Below are positions 1 through 8,961 of a stretch of DNA of 64,000 bases, one piece after another. A program made the translations under genes and the position numbers. Below the pieces are notes generated by a model that saw nothing but the letters and a program-made list of their open reading frames with translations, did no database searches and had not been told where the DNA came from. Where the stretch lies: the NCBI RefSeq assembly GCF_019977655.1, contig NZ_AP024849.1, forward strand, positions 1,397,001 to 1,461,000. Reading direction: 5' to 3'. The number at the start of each line of letters is the position of its first letter. The first letter of the stretch is position 1. Source of the DNA: Clostridium gelidum (GTDB taxonomy: Bacteria > Bacillota > Clostridia > Clostridiales > Clostridiaceae).

Positions 1-1
1 A

Positions 2-1303
2 GTTAAAATTGAAGTTATCAATTTGAGTATGGCAAAGAAAAATGATGAAGCACTAAATTCACTTAGAGAAAAGGGAACACCACTTATGAATCAAATAACA
101 GATGATGTTTCAGCGTTAATGAATGAAAGTATAACTATGGGAAATGAAGTAGTAAGCAGATTAAAAATGCTTCAAATAATAGCAAGTTCTATTATTGTAT
201 TAGCAATTATAGGAGCTTGCGTATTTACTGTAATATCAGCGGTTTATCTTGCTAAAATTATAGGGAATCCTATAAAAGAAATCTCAAAGCTTGCAGAAAA
301 AATAGCTGAAGGTGATTTAAATGTTTCTATTGATATAAATTCAGAAGATGAAATTGGGGAATTGGCAGATTCATTTTCAATAATGGTTAAAAATCTTAGA
401 AGTTATATATATGAAATATCAGACGTATTGGGGAATATTTCAAGAGGAAATATAGATATAAGCACTAAAGTAGAATATAAAGGCGATTTTATAACATTAA
501 AAAATTCAATGGATACTATTTTAAATTCACTTAATGAAGTTTTTTATGAATTAAATGATTCTTCAAATCAAGTAAATGTGGGAGCAGAACAGGTTGAAAG
601 TACTTCTCAGGTCTTATCAGAAGGGGCTGCAGAACAAGCAAGTGTAATTGAAGAGCTTTCAGCATCAATGGAAGAAATAAACGGCAAAATAGAAAAAAAT
701 GCTAAAAGTACAAGTAATACTAATGAAATTGCTCATAAATTAACACATGACGTAGAGGAAAGTACAAGCCAAATGAAAGAAATGGTAAATGCAATTAATG
801 ACATTGAAAAAGCTTCTAAGGATATTAGTAATATAATAGTGAAAATTGATAAAATAGCATCTCAAACTGATTTGCTTGCATTAAATGCAGCAATAGAAGC
901 AGCTAGAGCTGGCGAAGCTGGAAAAGGATTTTCAGTTGTAGCAGATGAAGTAAGAAAGTTATCAAGTCAAAGTGCAGAAGCTGCAAAGGAAAGTAATCAG
1001 CTTATTAAATTGAGCATGCAAGCTGTAGCAAAAGGTAGATTAATAGCAGATAATACTGCATCAAAATTATTTGTTGTTGCAAATAATGTAAATGAGACTA
1101 CTAATTTAATAGAAGATATTGCAAGTGCAACTGAGGAACAATCACAAGCTATTAAACAAATAAATGATGGAATAATGCAAATTTCAGAGGTGGTTCAATC
1201 AAATTCAGCAATAGCAGAGGAAAGTGCAGCTGCTAGTGAAGAATTAACAGTGCAAGTAGAAATACTGAAGAATATGATTGGAAAGTTTAAGCTAAGAAGT
1301 TAA
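2..1303 (+). CDS. Methyl-accepting chemotaxis protein, 5' end outside window
   Basis: This is the C-terminal part of a transmembrane chemoreceptor; the reading frame is open to the left edge, so the start lies outside the window. Visible in order are the end of a periplasmic-type ligand region, one membrane helix (about residues 50-75 of the visible part), a HAMP segment (IGNPIKEISKLAEKIAEGDL), and a long coiled-coil signalling domain with the conserved hairpin tip (ALNAAIEAARAGEAGKGFSV). Such proteins control the CheA kinase in membrane arrays. The C-terminus has no CheR/CheB docking pentapeptide that I recognise. A decayed copy of the region just after the hairpin tip lies about 4 kb downstream, beyond the galactanase gene. 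The ligand cannot be inferred because the sensor domain is mostly missing. Confidence 0.93.
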   Translation, partial: VKIEVINLSMAKKNDEALNSLREKGTPLMNQITDDVSALMNESITMGNEVVSRLKMLQIIASSIIVLAIIGACVFTVISAVYLAKIIGNPIKEISKLAEKIAEGDLNVSIDINSEDEIGELADSFSIMVKNLRSYIYEISDVLGNISRGNIDISTKVEYKGDFITLKNSMDTILNSLNEVFYELNDSSNQVNVGAEQVESTSQVLSEGAAEQASVIEELSASMEEINGKIEKNAKSTSNTNEIAHKLTHDVEESTSQMKEMVNAINDIEKASKDISNIIVKIDKIASQTDLLALNAAIEAARAGEAGKGFSVVADEVRKLSSQSAEAAKESNQLIKLSMQAVAKGRLIADNTASKLFVVANNVNETTNLIEDIASATEEQSQAIKQINDGIMQISEVVQSNSAIAEESAAASEELTVQVEILKNMIGKFKLRS

Positions 1304-1533
1304 GATGAGAAACAATAATGATAAATACAAAGTATGATAAAGAAATAAGCTGTACCAATATAGTTAAAGTATATTTATTTTCTTTATCAACAGAGTGTTT
1401 ATTAAAAGGTATCAATTTAGGAAGTTTAACAAATTATAGAAGAATTGATATAAGAGGCAAAAATAAAATATTACTAATCATAGTGATATTTTATATAATA
1501 TAGAAAATAATACATAGGGGGTATGTTAATATC

Positions 1534-4500
1534 ATGAAAAAAATCAAAAAGATTATTTCATTAATACTGTCTGTTACAATACTTTCTTCATTTATTTTAA
1601 TTGAGAAGCCTACAATTGTTAAAGCCTCAGAAGTAAACGTTAACTTTGTGAAAGGTGCAGATGTAGGCTGGCTGCCACAGATGGAAGAAAGCGGGTTTGT
1701 TTTTAAAGATGACAATGGGAATACGGAGGATTGCCTAAAGAATCTAAAGGATCACGGTATTGATTCAATAAGGTTAAGAACCTGGGTTAATCCATCAGAT
1801 GATCCTCAAAGTGGCCATTGTAGTACTGAAGAAACCGTTAACATGGCTGTGCGTGCAAAAAATATGGGGTTCAAGATTATGCTTGATTTTCATTACAGCG
1901 ATAGTTGGGCGGACCCAGGTAAACAAATTATTCCTGAAGCTTGGAAAAATGATGACTTGGAACAGATGAAAACCCATTTGTATAACTACACATATGACGT
2001 CATGACAAAGCTGAAAGATGCAGGTGTGACTCCAGAATGGGTACAGGTAGGAAATGAAATTAATCCAGGAATGCTGCTTCCTATGGGTAGTCTTAGTAAC
2101 CCAAGTAATTTGGTGGAGTTGATAAACTCAGGCTATGATGCAGTTAAGATTGTCAGCCCAACATCAAAAGTTATTATTCATAGAGCAAATGGGTATGACA
2201 ATGCTAATTTTAGAAATCTTTTTGATAAACTTAAAGCAAACGGTGCAAAATACGATGTAATAGGTGTTTCATATTATCCTGAAGGAGACTATACATCATC
2301 AATTTATGCTCTTGGGAATAACTTAAATGATATGGCTTCTAGGTATGGAAAAGAAGTAATGGTAGTAGAGGTCGGTGCAGATTGTTCTATTGACGATATA
2401 AACGTTCACAATATGCTTATAGCGGTTCAAAACAAAGTATTGGAAGTTCCAAATGATAAGGGAATAGGAGTGTTTTATTGGGAGCCACAAGGTGCTAAGA
2501 GCTGGAGTGGATACAGCCTATCTGCATGGAATGGCAATGATGGAAAGTCGACTGATGGACAGCCAACTAAAGCTCTTGATGCCTTTTTACCTGGGGAAGT
2601 AGAATTGAACCCTTACCCGGTAACTGGAATATCCCTTGATAAGGAAACCGTAACTGTGGAAGTTGGAAATACAGTAAATGCAAATTCAACTCTTACACCA
2701 TCAAATTCCACATATAAAGGTGTTATTTTTTCATCGTCAGATGCAAGCATAGCAAAGGTAAATTCTTCAAATGGAATAATAACAGGTATGGTACCAGGTG
2801 CTGCGACTATAACTGCAACTAGCTACGATCAACATAAAACGGCTACCTGTCAGGTGACAGTAGTTGCAAGTACAAACCCTATTACAAATCCTAGCTTTGA
2901 GTTAAATGGAGAAAGCTGGAATGTGACTGGAGATACTACTTCAGTCAATTTTGAAAATGATTCTTATAAAGGAGTGCAAGCACTTCATTATTATAATGGA
3001 AATTTTGAAGCTTCACAGGAAATAACCGATTTGGAAAACGGCTCATATAAGTTATTCGCATGGACTTCTGGTGGAGGCGGAGAAAAGGTCTCAGAGATTT
3101 TTGCGTTAAATGGAGATGGACAAAGAGTCTCAAGTACATTCACTAATTCAGGTTGGCATGTCTGGAGCAAAACTACAATCAGTAACGTAGAGGTAACTAA
3201 TGGGACACTTACCATTGGTGTCAAAGTGGAAGTGAAGGGAAATGAAGGCCAGTGGGGGAATATTGATGATTTCATGTTGACTAAGAATGAGGACACGTCT
3301 TTGAAGGACTTACAAGTAAACGGTGTTACAGTTAAGGGATTTGATACTGATGTAACCAGTTACGATGTAGCTATGCTTGCGGGAACTACTGAGGTGCCAA
3401 CGGTAACGGCTACAGCAATGAATTCTTCTGTAACTGCAGAGGTGACACCAACAGTTGCTTTGCCAGGACATACAACAGTAACTGTAACAAACGGTTCTGC
3501 AATAAAAACTTATGTAATAAACTTCACAGTAGAAGCCGGTAACCCTGTTCAGAATTCAGGGTTTGAATCAAGTTTCGATAACTGGACAATATCTGATTCT
3601 AATGCTGTAAGCCTCAGTAATGACAGGCGTTCGGAATTAAAAGCATTAGGCTACTATAAAGCCACAGCTTTTGAACTGACAGCATCACAAAAAATAACAG
3701 GTCTGAAAAACGGAGTTTATAGTATGTCAGCCTGGTCTCAAGGAGCTTTGGACAGCTGTACCAACCAAATATTCGCAGAAAATTCAAATGGTAATCGATT
3801 GTCAGCTGACATCAAAAATACGGGTTGGGCGGTATGGTCTCAGGCAATAATTAAGGATATTATCGTCACAGACGGAACTTTGACTATTGGTTCATATTTA
3901 AATGCTCCAGGTGGATACTGGGGATCTTATGATGATTTTGAACTTATACAGACAAGTACGGTAATTAATGAAGTATCAGCAATTAACAGTGTTGTAACAA
4001 CACCAGCAAGTGTAACTTTAGTGATAGGTAAAACTAAGCAATTAAGTGCAAAAGTGGATGCAGAAGAAGGAGCGGATGAAACAGTAAGTTGGTCAAGTAA
4101 TGACACAAGCAACAGGGTAGCAGTTGATGAAAATGGACTTGTAAGCGTAGCGAAAGATGCAGCATTAGGTGATTACGAAATTAAAGCAACTTCAAAAGTA
4201 GATGAAAGTAAATTTGGAATTACAACAATTAAAGTAGTGAGCGAGTCAGATAAAGAAAATTCCGAATCAGGTAATTCAGATGCAGAAAGATTAATCATAA
4301 CAAATCAGCCATATAGTTTATCACTAACAAATGGACAAACAGCTAGATTTGAGATTGAAGTAACTGGAAGAGCACCGTTTAATTATCAATGGCAAAAAAA
4401 TGATAGAGATTTAGGAGACGGTGAAAAAGTAACTGGATCTAATGGATCAATATTGAAAATAGAACGTGTGGTGAAAAGTGATGAAGGAGAGTATAGCTGT

Positions 4501-5367
4501 ATTATAACAGATGGAATTGGAAATGTAACAACAAGCAGTGCTGTTACATTAAGTGTAAAATCAGAATCAAGCAGTGGAGGATCTAGCACAAGTTCAAATA
4601 CAACATCTAATGATACTGGTGCAACAGCTAGCAATAATAGTGTAGCTAATATACCATATATTAAACCAGCAGTAATAGCTAATGTAACAAGGGAAGAAGC
4701 AAAAGCTATTGAAACAAAATTAATAACTAATGTAAGTACTGTCTTAGGTGAAGGAACAACAGCTCAACAAACTAAGGAATTAGTGGCATCAGATGGTACT
4801 AAACTTTCTTTAACTCCAATAGTTAAGGGAGGAAATAAAATAGGAGCAATTATAACAACAGAAACATCAAGTAATGGAGCTACTATTCCTATAGATAAAG
4901 ATGCAGGTGAAGTTGTAGCAGTCTACAAATATTTACCTTTACTAGACAAGTATATAAAATTATCAGATGGAGTTGCTATAGGAACTAATACAATTACTTT
5001 ACCAACTCAAGCAAATGCAACTTATATTGCATCAACTTCTGAAATTCCAGCAACGGAAACTATAGCACAAGGTTGGACTAAAGTAGATAATAATTGGTAC
5101 ATGGTTAATGCCACTGGAGACCCACAAGTAGGTTGGCAAAAAGATAATGTAGGATGGGCTTATTTATCTCCAACAAATGGAGTTATGCAAACCGATTGGA
5201 GATTAGATGAAGGCAAATGGTACTATCTAAAAGATAATGGATACATGGCGAGTGGTTGGATAAAAGATAGAGAAACTTGGTACTACTGTAATGAAGATGG
5301 ATCAATGGCGGCTAATACAACAATAGATGGGTATCAATTAGGCTCAAATGGAGAATGGATAGGTTAG
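1534..5367 (+). CDS. Secreted multidomain arabinogalactan endo-beta-1,4-galactanase (GH53)
   Basis: This predicted secreted enzyme cuts beta-1,4-galactan side chains of pectin. A signal peptide (about 1-32) is followed by the GH53 domain (about 35-355) with acid/base E175 in QVGNE and nucleophile E279 in VVEVG. Then come a Big_2 Ig-like domain (363-445), a CBM61-like beta-sandwich (448-586), a cadherin-like domain (587-669), a second CBM61-like domain (670-807), another Big-like domain (809-903) and an Ig/I-set domain (920-1009). A Ser/Thr linker, an unnamed domain (1041-1171) and choline-binding-type W/Y repeats (1177-1277) close the protein, so it probably attaches to a choline-decorated cell wall. 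A GGGGG ribosome-binding site precedes the ATG. At 1277 aa it is far longer than a minimal GH53 enzyme (about 400 aa). The first half looks less A/T-rich than the last third, suggesting a composite origin. Confidence 0.92.
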   Translation: MKKIKKIISLILSVTILSSFILIEKPTIVKASEVNVNFVKGADVGWLPQMEESGFVFKDDNGNTEDCLKNLKDHGIDSIRLRTWVNPSDDPQSGHCSTEETVNMAVRAKNMGFKIMLDFHYSDSWADPGKQIIPEAWKNDDLEQMKTHLYNYTYDVMTKLKDAGVTPEWVQVGNEINPGMLLPMGSLSNPSNLVELINSGYDAVKIVSPTSKVIIHRANGYDNANFRNLFDKLKANGAKYDVIGVSYYPEGDYTSSIYALGNNLNDMASRYGKEVMVVEVGADCSIDDINVHNMLIAVQNKVLEVPNDKGIGVFYWEPQGAKSWSGYSLSAWNGNDGKSTDGQPTKALDAFLPGEVELNPYPVTGISLDKETVTVEVGNTVNANSTLTPSNSTYKGVIFSSSDASIAKVNSSNGIITGMVPGAATITATSYDQHKTATCQVTVVASTNPITNPSFELNGESWNVTGDTTSVNFENDSYKGVQALHYYNGNFEASQEITDLENGSYKLFAWTSGGGGEKVSEIFALNGDGQRVSSTFTNSGWHVWSKTTISNVEVTNGTLTIGVKVEVKGNEGQWGNIDDFMLTKNEDTSLKDLQVNGVTVKGFDTDVTSYDVAMLAGTTEVPTVTATAMNSSVTAEVTPTVALPGHTTVTVTNGSAIKTYVINFTVEAGNPVQNSGFESSFDNWTISDSNAVSLSNDRRSELKALGYYKATAFELTASQKITGLKNGVYSMSAWSQGALDSCTNQIFAENSNGNRLSADIKNTGWAVWSQAIIKDIIVTDGTLTIGSYLNAPGGYWGSYDDFELIQTSTVINEVSAINSVVTTPASVTLVIGKTKQLSAKVDAEEGADETVSWSSNDTSNRVAVDENGLVSVAKDAALGDYEIKATSKVDESKFGITTIKVVSESDKENSESGNSDAERLIITNQPYSLSLTNGQTARFEIEVTGRAPFNYQWQKNDRDLGDGEKVTGSNGSILKIERVVKSDEGEYSCIITDGIGNVTTSSAVTLSVKSESSSGGSSTSSNTTSNDTGATASNNSVANIPYIKPAVIANVTREEAKAIETKLITNVSTVLGEGTTAQQTKELVASDGTKLSLTPIVKGGNKIGAIITTETSSNGATIPIDKDAGEVVAVYKYLPLLDKYIKLSDGVAIGTNTITLPTQANATYIASTSEIPATETIAQGWTKVDNNWYMVNATGDPQVGWQKDNVGWAYLSPTNGVMQTDWRLDEGKWYYLKDNGYMASGWIKDRETWYYCNEDGSMAANTTIDGYQLGSNGEWIG

Positions 5368-5379
5368 TAGTAAAATTCA

Positions 5380-5555
5380 GAGTAAATAGGAAAATTGTCA
5401 AGTTAAAGTGCATAAACAGCAAAGTTAACAGTTGAACTTATTAATTTAAGTATAGAAGCTATAACTAAGGAAAGATTTAAAGCAGATAATAGTGCAGAAA
5501 AATTATTTCTTGTTGCAAACAATGTAAACTAAACTGTAACTTCAATGAAAGCATA
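5380..5555 (+). pseudogene. Decayed methyl-accepting chemotaxis protein fragment
   Basis: Translation from 5434 gives ELINLSIEAITKERFKADN and so on to a stop at 5530. It matches, residue by residue with changes, the chemoreceptor segment encoded near 1000-1110 of this window (QLIKLSMQAVAKGRLIADN). The nucleotide similarity extends upstream across a frame break to about 5380 and a little past the stop. There is no start, frame or domain context, so it is a remnant. It is either the scar of a duplicated receptor gene or of an insertion of the galactanase gene between receptor copies. Confidence 0.75.
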
Positions 5556-5572
5556 TTCTTAAAGATTAACTT

Positions 5573-5616
5573 ATAAGGATAGTAGAGACAAATAAAATAT
5601 CTACTATCCTTATTTT
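5573..5616 (+). terminator. Rho-independent terminator
   Basis: A 14-bp perfect stem (ATAAGGATAGTAGA paired with TCTACTATCCTTAT) with a 13-nt loop runs into a T-rich tail. It ends the galactanase/receptor-remnant transcription unit. Confidence 0.8.
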
Positions 5617-5783
5617 GTTGTAAAAATAACATGTTTTATAAAAAACATAGAGTATGTTACAAAATATATTTTGCTAAGAAAATAAATTTAAAGCAAAATA
5701 ATTAATAAAATTAACAAAATGCATGTAATAATATGGTAATATATAATATATAGAAATAATATATGGAATGGAGTTGTTAGTTA

Positions 5784-6536
5784 ATGGGATTTTTTAAGAA
5801 AGATGAAATTGAAGGAAAAGAAGTACATGTAGTTAATGAAATCAAAACTGAAACAAAAGAAATTGAAAAGAGTGTTTTTAGAAAAAAGAATTTAGTGCTT
5901 TTTGATGTTGATACAATTGAATATGTAATTGATAATTTTCCAGCAATGTCTGTTGAAATTCAAAATGGTCTGAATAATTTAGCAAATATATTAGAAGATA
6001 CAATAGACTATATAGAAGATAAATCAAGTGAAATAATTAAGAAAAATAGAGATTTCAAACTTAGTAAAGATCATAGAGATACTTCTATATCCATATATGA
6101 TGTTGTAGAAACTTTAGGCGAATACGTGAAATGGATGCAGGATGAGTATGAAAAGAACATACAAAATAAAGAAGCTAAGCTTAATGAAATAAATAAAGAA
6201 CCAGAAATTAAAATTCAAGAAAAAAATGAAGACGTAAGCAATGAAATAATTAATGAAGAAGAAATAGAAATATATAAAGACTTCTCACTAAAAGAACCTA
6301 AAGCGTTTAAATTGGATACCAATCTAGTAACAGTTGAAGATTGGGATGATTTACTTGTAAAAACAGCAGAAGTTTTAACAAAGCAATATAGAGAAAACAA
6401 AAATAGTAATAAGGTTATTAAAGAAATTAAATCAATACAAAAGAAGTCGATTCAAAATTCTTTTAGGGATACGGTTATAGAAATGCTTATTGAATACAAG
6501 ATAAGTCCTGAGGATTTTAAGATTATAATTAAATAA
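5784..6536 (+). CDS. Hypothetical protein, 250 aa, acidic/lysine-rich
   Basis: I do not recognise this protein. It is soluble with no signal peptide or membrane helix. The N-terminus (MGFFKKDE) is followed by a charged stretch, a mostly helical middle (about 35-130), a highly charged E/K/N-rich linker (about 130-165) and a C-terminal helical part with the segment VEDWDDLLVKTAEVL. A GGAG lies about 12 nt before the ATG. It stands alone between two terminators, so it appears to be a single-gene transcription unit. No function is assigned. Confidence 0.75.
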   Translation: MGFFKKDEIEGKEVHVVNEIKTETKEIEKSVFRKKNLVLFDVDTIEYVIDNFPAMSVEIQNGLNNLANILEDTIDYIEDKSSEIIKKNRDFKLSKDHRDTSISIYDVVETLGEYVKWMQDEYEKNIQNKEAKLNEINKEPEIKIQEKNEDVSNEIINEEEIEIYKDFSLKEPKAFKLDTNLVTVEDWDDLLVKTAEVLTKQYRENKNSNKVIKEIKSIQKKSIQNSFRDTVIEMLIEYKISPEDFKIIIK

Positions 6537-6547
6537 TAAAAATGATT

Positions 6548-6595
6548 AAATCAACTTTAAATGTAATATGAATTTGCATATAGGGTTGATTTTTT
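6548..6595 (+). terminator. Probable terminator
   Basis: An 8-bp stem (AAATCAAC / GTTGATTT) with a long loop containing a weaker inner dyad is followed by TTTTTG, 11 nt after the stop codon of the 250-aa gene. Confidence 0.45.
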
Positions 6596-6663
6596 GTATA
6601 TTTGAATAATAAATATATAAAAATAATTTCTAAAGAAATATGTAGAAATTATTGCGAAAGATA

Positions 6664-6692
6664 TTGACAATAAATATTATACAAAGTACAAT
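6664..6692 (+). promoter_or_regulatory. Sigma-A-type promoter upstream of trxA
   Basis: TTGACA (6664-6669) and TACAAT (6687-6692) are separated by exactly 17 nt. Initiation near 6699 would give a leader of about 130 nt before the thioredoxin ATG at 6832. Confidence 0.55.
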
Positions 6693-6831
6693 AAAGACAT
6701 AAAAGGTTGTATTAAATTGAATTTTGATAAATTCAATAAAAGGTATGTATACTAAATACATAAAAAGCTTAAAATAACTAAAGAAATAAACTATAATTAG
6801 TTTAATTACAGATAAAATGGAGGAATGAAAG

Positions 6832-7140
6832 ATGAAAATAGTAGATAACAATGAATTTAGAAGTGAAATAGAAAGTGGAATTACAGTTGTAGATTTCTTT
6901 GCAACTTGGTGCGGACCTTGTAAGATGTTAGCGCCAGTTCTTGAAGGATTATCGGGTGAAATGGAAGGAAAGGCTAATTTTATAAAAGTTGATATAGATC
7001 AAAGTTTAGATTTAGCAAATGAATTTAAAATTGCAAGTGTACCAACAATGCTTATTTTTAAAGATGGTCAAAAAGTAGAACAACTTGTAGGCTTTTTACC
7101 AAAAGAAAAAATTCAGCAAGCAATTGAAGCTAATTTATAG
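6832..7140 (+). CDS. trxA: Thioredoxin
   Basis: This 102-aa protein is a cytoplasmic dithiol reductant of normal thioredoxin length. It carries the classic WCGPC active site after the VVDFFATW strand, and the cis-proline segment ASVPTMLIFKDG, both typical of TrxA. The start has GGAGG at suitable spacing. It is the first gene of a thiol-redox cluster that continues with a peroxidase, a flavin thioredoxin reductase and OhrR. The peroxidase and reductase are likely partners: the reductase would reduce this protein, which would reduce the peroxidase. A hairpin terminator follows at once, so it is probably transcribed separately. Confidence 0.95.
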   Translation: MKIVDNNEFRSEIESGITVVDFFATWCGPCKMLAPVLEGLSGEMEGKANFIKVDIDQSLDLANEFKIASVPTMLIFKDGQKVEQLVGFLPKEKIQQAIEANL

Positions 7141-7158
7141 AATATATTCTTTAAATAT

Positions 7159-7193
7159 AAAAACATAGTACATAAATAGTGCTATGTTTTTAT
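7159..7193 (+). terminator. Rho-independent terminator after trxA
   Basis: The stem AAAACATAG / CTATGTTTT is followed by a T-rich tail, about 20 nt after the thioredoxin stop. Confidence 0.75.
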
Positions 7194-7212
7194 TATAAGA
7201 ATATATATTGAG

Positions 7213-7227
7213 TACAATTAAATTTTT
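7213..7227 (+). promoter_or_regulatory. Candidate OhrR operator
   Basis: TACAATTAAATTTTT matches 13 of 15 positions of the OhrR box TACAATTAAATTGTA known from Bacillus subtilis ohrA. It lies 72 nt before the peroxidase start, and an OhrR gene is three genes downstream. The assignment is inferred from sequence only. Confidence 0.4.
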
Positions 7228-7298
7228 ATAAATACAAGAGCTTCCTTAATTACAATTATTAAAGCAAACTTAAATAAATTATGTGAGGAGATACAAAG

Positions 7299-7778
7299 AT
7301 GAATTTTTATGATTTTTCAGCAAAAAAAATGAATGGGCAAGAAATCAAAATGGAAGAATATAAAGGGAAAGTAGTTTTAGTAGTAAATACTGCAAGCAAA
7401 TGTGGATTAACTCCACAATTTGAAGACTTAGAAAAACTTTATAAAGAATATAAAGCGCAAGGATTAGATATCTTAGGATTTCCTTGTAATCAATTTGCAA
7501 GTCAAGACCCATCAAGTAATGAAGAAATACACTCATTTTGTTTATTAAATTATGGTGTTACTTTTACTATGTTTGAAAAAATTGATGTAAATGGGGATAA
7601 TGCACATCCTTTATATAAATTTTTGAAGAATGAAGAAAAAGGATTATTTAGTAAAGAAATAAAATGGAATTTTACTAAATTTCTAATTAATAAAGAAGGT
7701 GAAGTGGTAAAAAGATATTCACCTACAACAAAGCCACTAAAGATAAAAGATGATATTTTGAAATTATTGAATTATTAA
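7299..7778 (+). CDS. Thioredoxin-dependent glutathione-peroxidase-family peroxidase
   Basis: This 159-aa protein of the GPx family reduces hydroperoxides. The peroxidatic cysteine is C35 (NTASKCGLTPQ). The remaining active-site residues are Q65 (FPCNQF) with W123/N124 (KWNFTKF). C81 (EIHSFCLLNYGVTF) sits where the resolving cysteine of thioredoxin-dependent fungal/plant-type GPx proteins lies. Electrons therefore more likely come from thioredoxin than from glutathione, which fits the neighbouring thioredoxin and reductase. The start has a GAGGAG ribosome-binding site. A candidate OhrR operator lies upstream, suggesting peroxide induction. Confidence 0.9.
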   Translation: MNFYDFSAKKMNGQEIKMEEYKGKVVLVVNTASKCGLTPQFEDLEKLYKEYKAQGLDILGFPCNQFASQDPSSNEEIHSFCLLNYGVTFTMFEKIDVNGDNAHPLYKFLKNEEKGLFSKEIKWNFTKFLINKEGEVVKRYSPTTKPLKIKDDILKLLNY

Positions 7779-7907
7779 ATTATAATATATATGTTGTAGA
7801 AAAGAATATATATTATAATACAAATTAGTAATAAAATTTTCAATTGGAAATTTATATTCAAATAGATATAGTTAAGGTACATTCAAAAAGTATTGGAGGA
7901 AATTAAT

Positions 7908-8774
7908 ATGAGTGAAAGATATGATATTGCAATAATAGGAAGTGGTCCTGCAGGTTTATCGGCTGCATTAAATGCAAAAATAAGAAAGAAGAAATTTATA
8001 ATATTTGGTAATAAGGAACTTACTGCAAAGCTTTCAAAGGCTCATGAAATAAATAATTATTTGGGCTTCTATAAAAAAAGTGGTAAAGAAATACAAGAAG
8101 AGTTCAATAATCATTTGAAGGAAATGGATATAAGTATAACAGAAGAAAAAATTAATAATATTTATGCAATGGGCGAATACTTTGGATTAATGGTAAATGA
8201 AAAGATGTATGAAGCTACGTCTGTAATATTGGCTACTGGAGTCCAACATGGAAAATTATTTGATGGGGAAGAAAGATTACTTGGAAAAGGTGTAGGATAT
8301 TGTGCAACTTGTGATGCTCCTTTATATAAAAATAAAGTAGTTACAATAATATCATACAATAAGCATGAAGAGGAAGAGGCTAATTTCATTGCTACGATAG
8401 CATCTAAAGTTTATTATATTCCTATGTATAAAGAAGAGGTCAGCGTAGATTCTTCTATTGAAATCATAAATGATATTCCAGTTGAAATTATTGGAGAAGA
8501 TAAAGTCAGTAAACTAAAGCTTAAAAATTCAGAGATTGATACCGATGGTATTTTTATATTAAGAGATAGTATTTCTCCAGGACAATTGGTACCAGGACTT
8601 AAAATAGTAGATAACCATATTGAAGTAGATAGATTAATGAAAACAAATATAAATGGATGCTTTGCAGCAGGGGATGTCATCGGAAAGCCATATCAATATA
8701 TAAAAGCAGCTGGAGAAGGGAATATAGCAAGTTTATCAGCAGCGAGTTATGTTGATTCTATTTCTAAAAAGTAA
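7908..8774 (+). CDS. Thioredoxin-reductase-like flavoprotein, probably ferredoxin-dependent (FFTR type)
   Basis: This 288-aa FAD protein has the fold of bacterial thioredoxin reductase: dinucleotide motif GSGPAG (11-16), redox-active CATC (C132, C135) and C-terminal FAD motif GCFAAGDV. The region that should bind NADPH (about 143-175) reads VVTIISYNKHEEEEANF. It has neither a GxGxxA loop nor the HRR phosphate-binding motif. That loss is the hallmark of the ferredoxin-linked flavin thioredoxin reductases described from clostridia, so ferredoxin is the likely electron donor. The start at 7908 is chosen because GGAGG (7895-7899) sits just upstream; a TTG further 5' would include the ribosome-binding site in the protein. 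The natural partner is the thioredoxin two genes upstream. Confidence 0.85.
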   Translation: MSERYDIAIIGSGPAGLSAALNAKIRKKKFIIFGNKELTAKLSKAHEINNYLGFYKKSGKEIQEEFNNHLKEMDISITEEKINNIYAMGEYFGLMVNEKMYEATSVILATGVQHGKLFDGEERLLGKGVGYCATCDAPLYKNKVVTIISYNKHEEEEANFIATIASKVYYIPMYKEEVSVDSSIEIINDIPVEIIGEDKVSKLKLKNSEIDTDGIFILRDSISPGQLVPGLKIVDNHIEVDRLMKTNINGCFAAGDVIGKPYQYIKAAGEGNIASLSAASYVDSISKK

Positions 8775-8961
8775 ATTATATTAAGTAGTTCCTTAAGAAT
8801 GATTTTGTATGAATAACTTACTCTGAGAGAATGAAAGAAGTGGAGTTTGGTTAATTAAGAAGGCTTTTTTAGATTGACATATATAAGTAAGAAAGTTAAA
8901 CTTAATTATATTTATTGAAATTAAATTTATATAAATCAGAATAGATATAGGAGAAAAAATT

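Noticed and set aside
1318..1503. 61-codon plus-strand frame between the chemoreceptor and galactanase
   Set aside because: It has no ribosome-binding site, an unusual composition with a hydrophobic end made of A/T-rich spacer, and no resemblance to a protein.
7893..7907. Upstream TTG start for the thioredoxin-reductase-like gene
   Set aside because: The extension would translate the GGAGG ribosome-binding site; the ATG at 7908 is well placed. The same reasoning moved the starts at 9435, 11413, 15534, 18907 and 29631.
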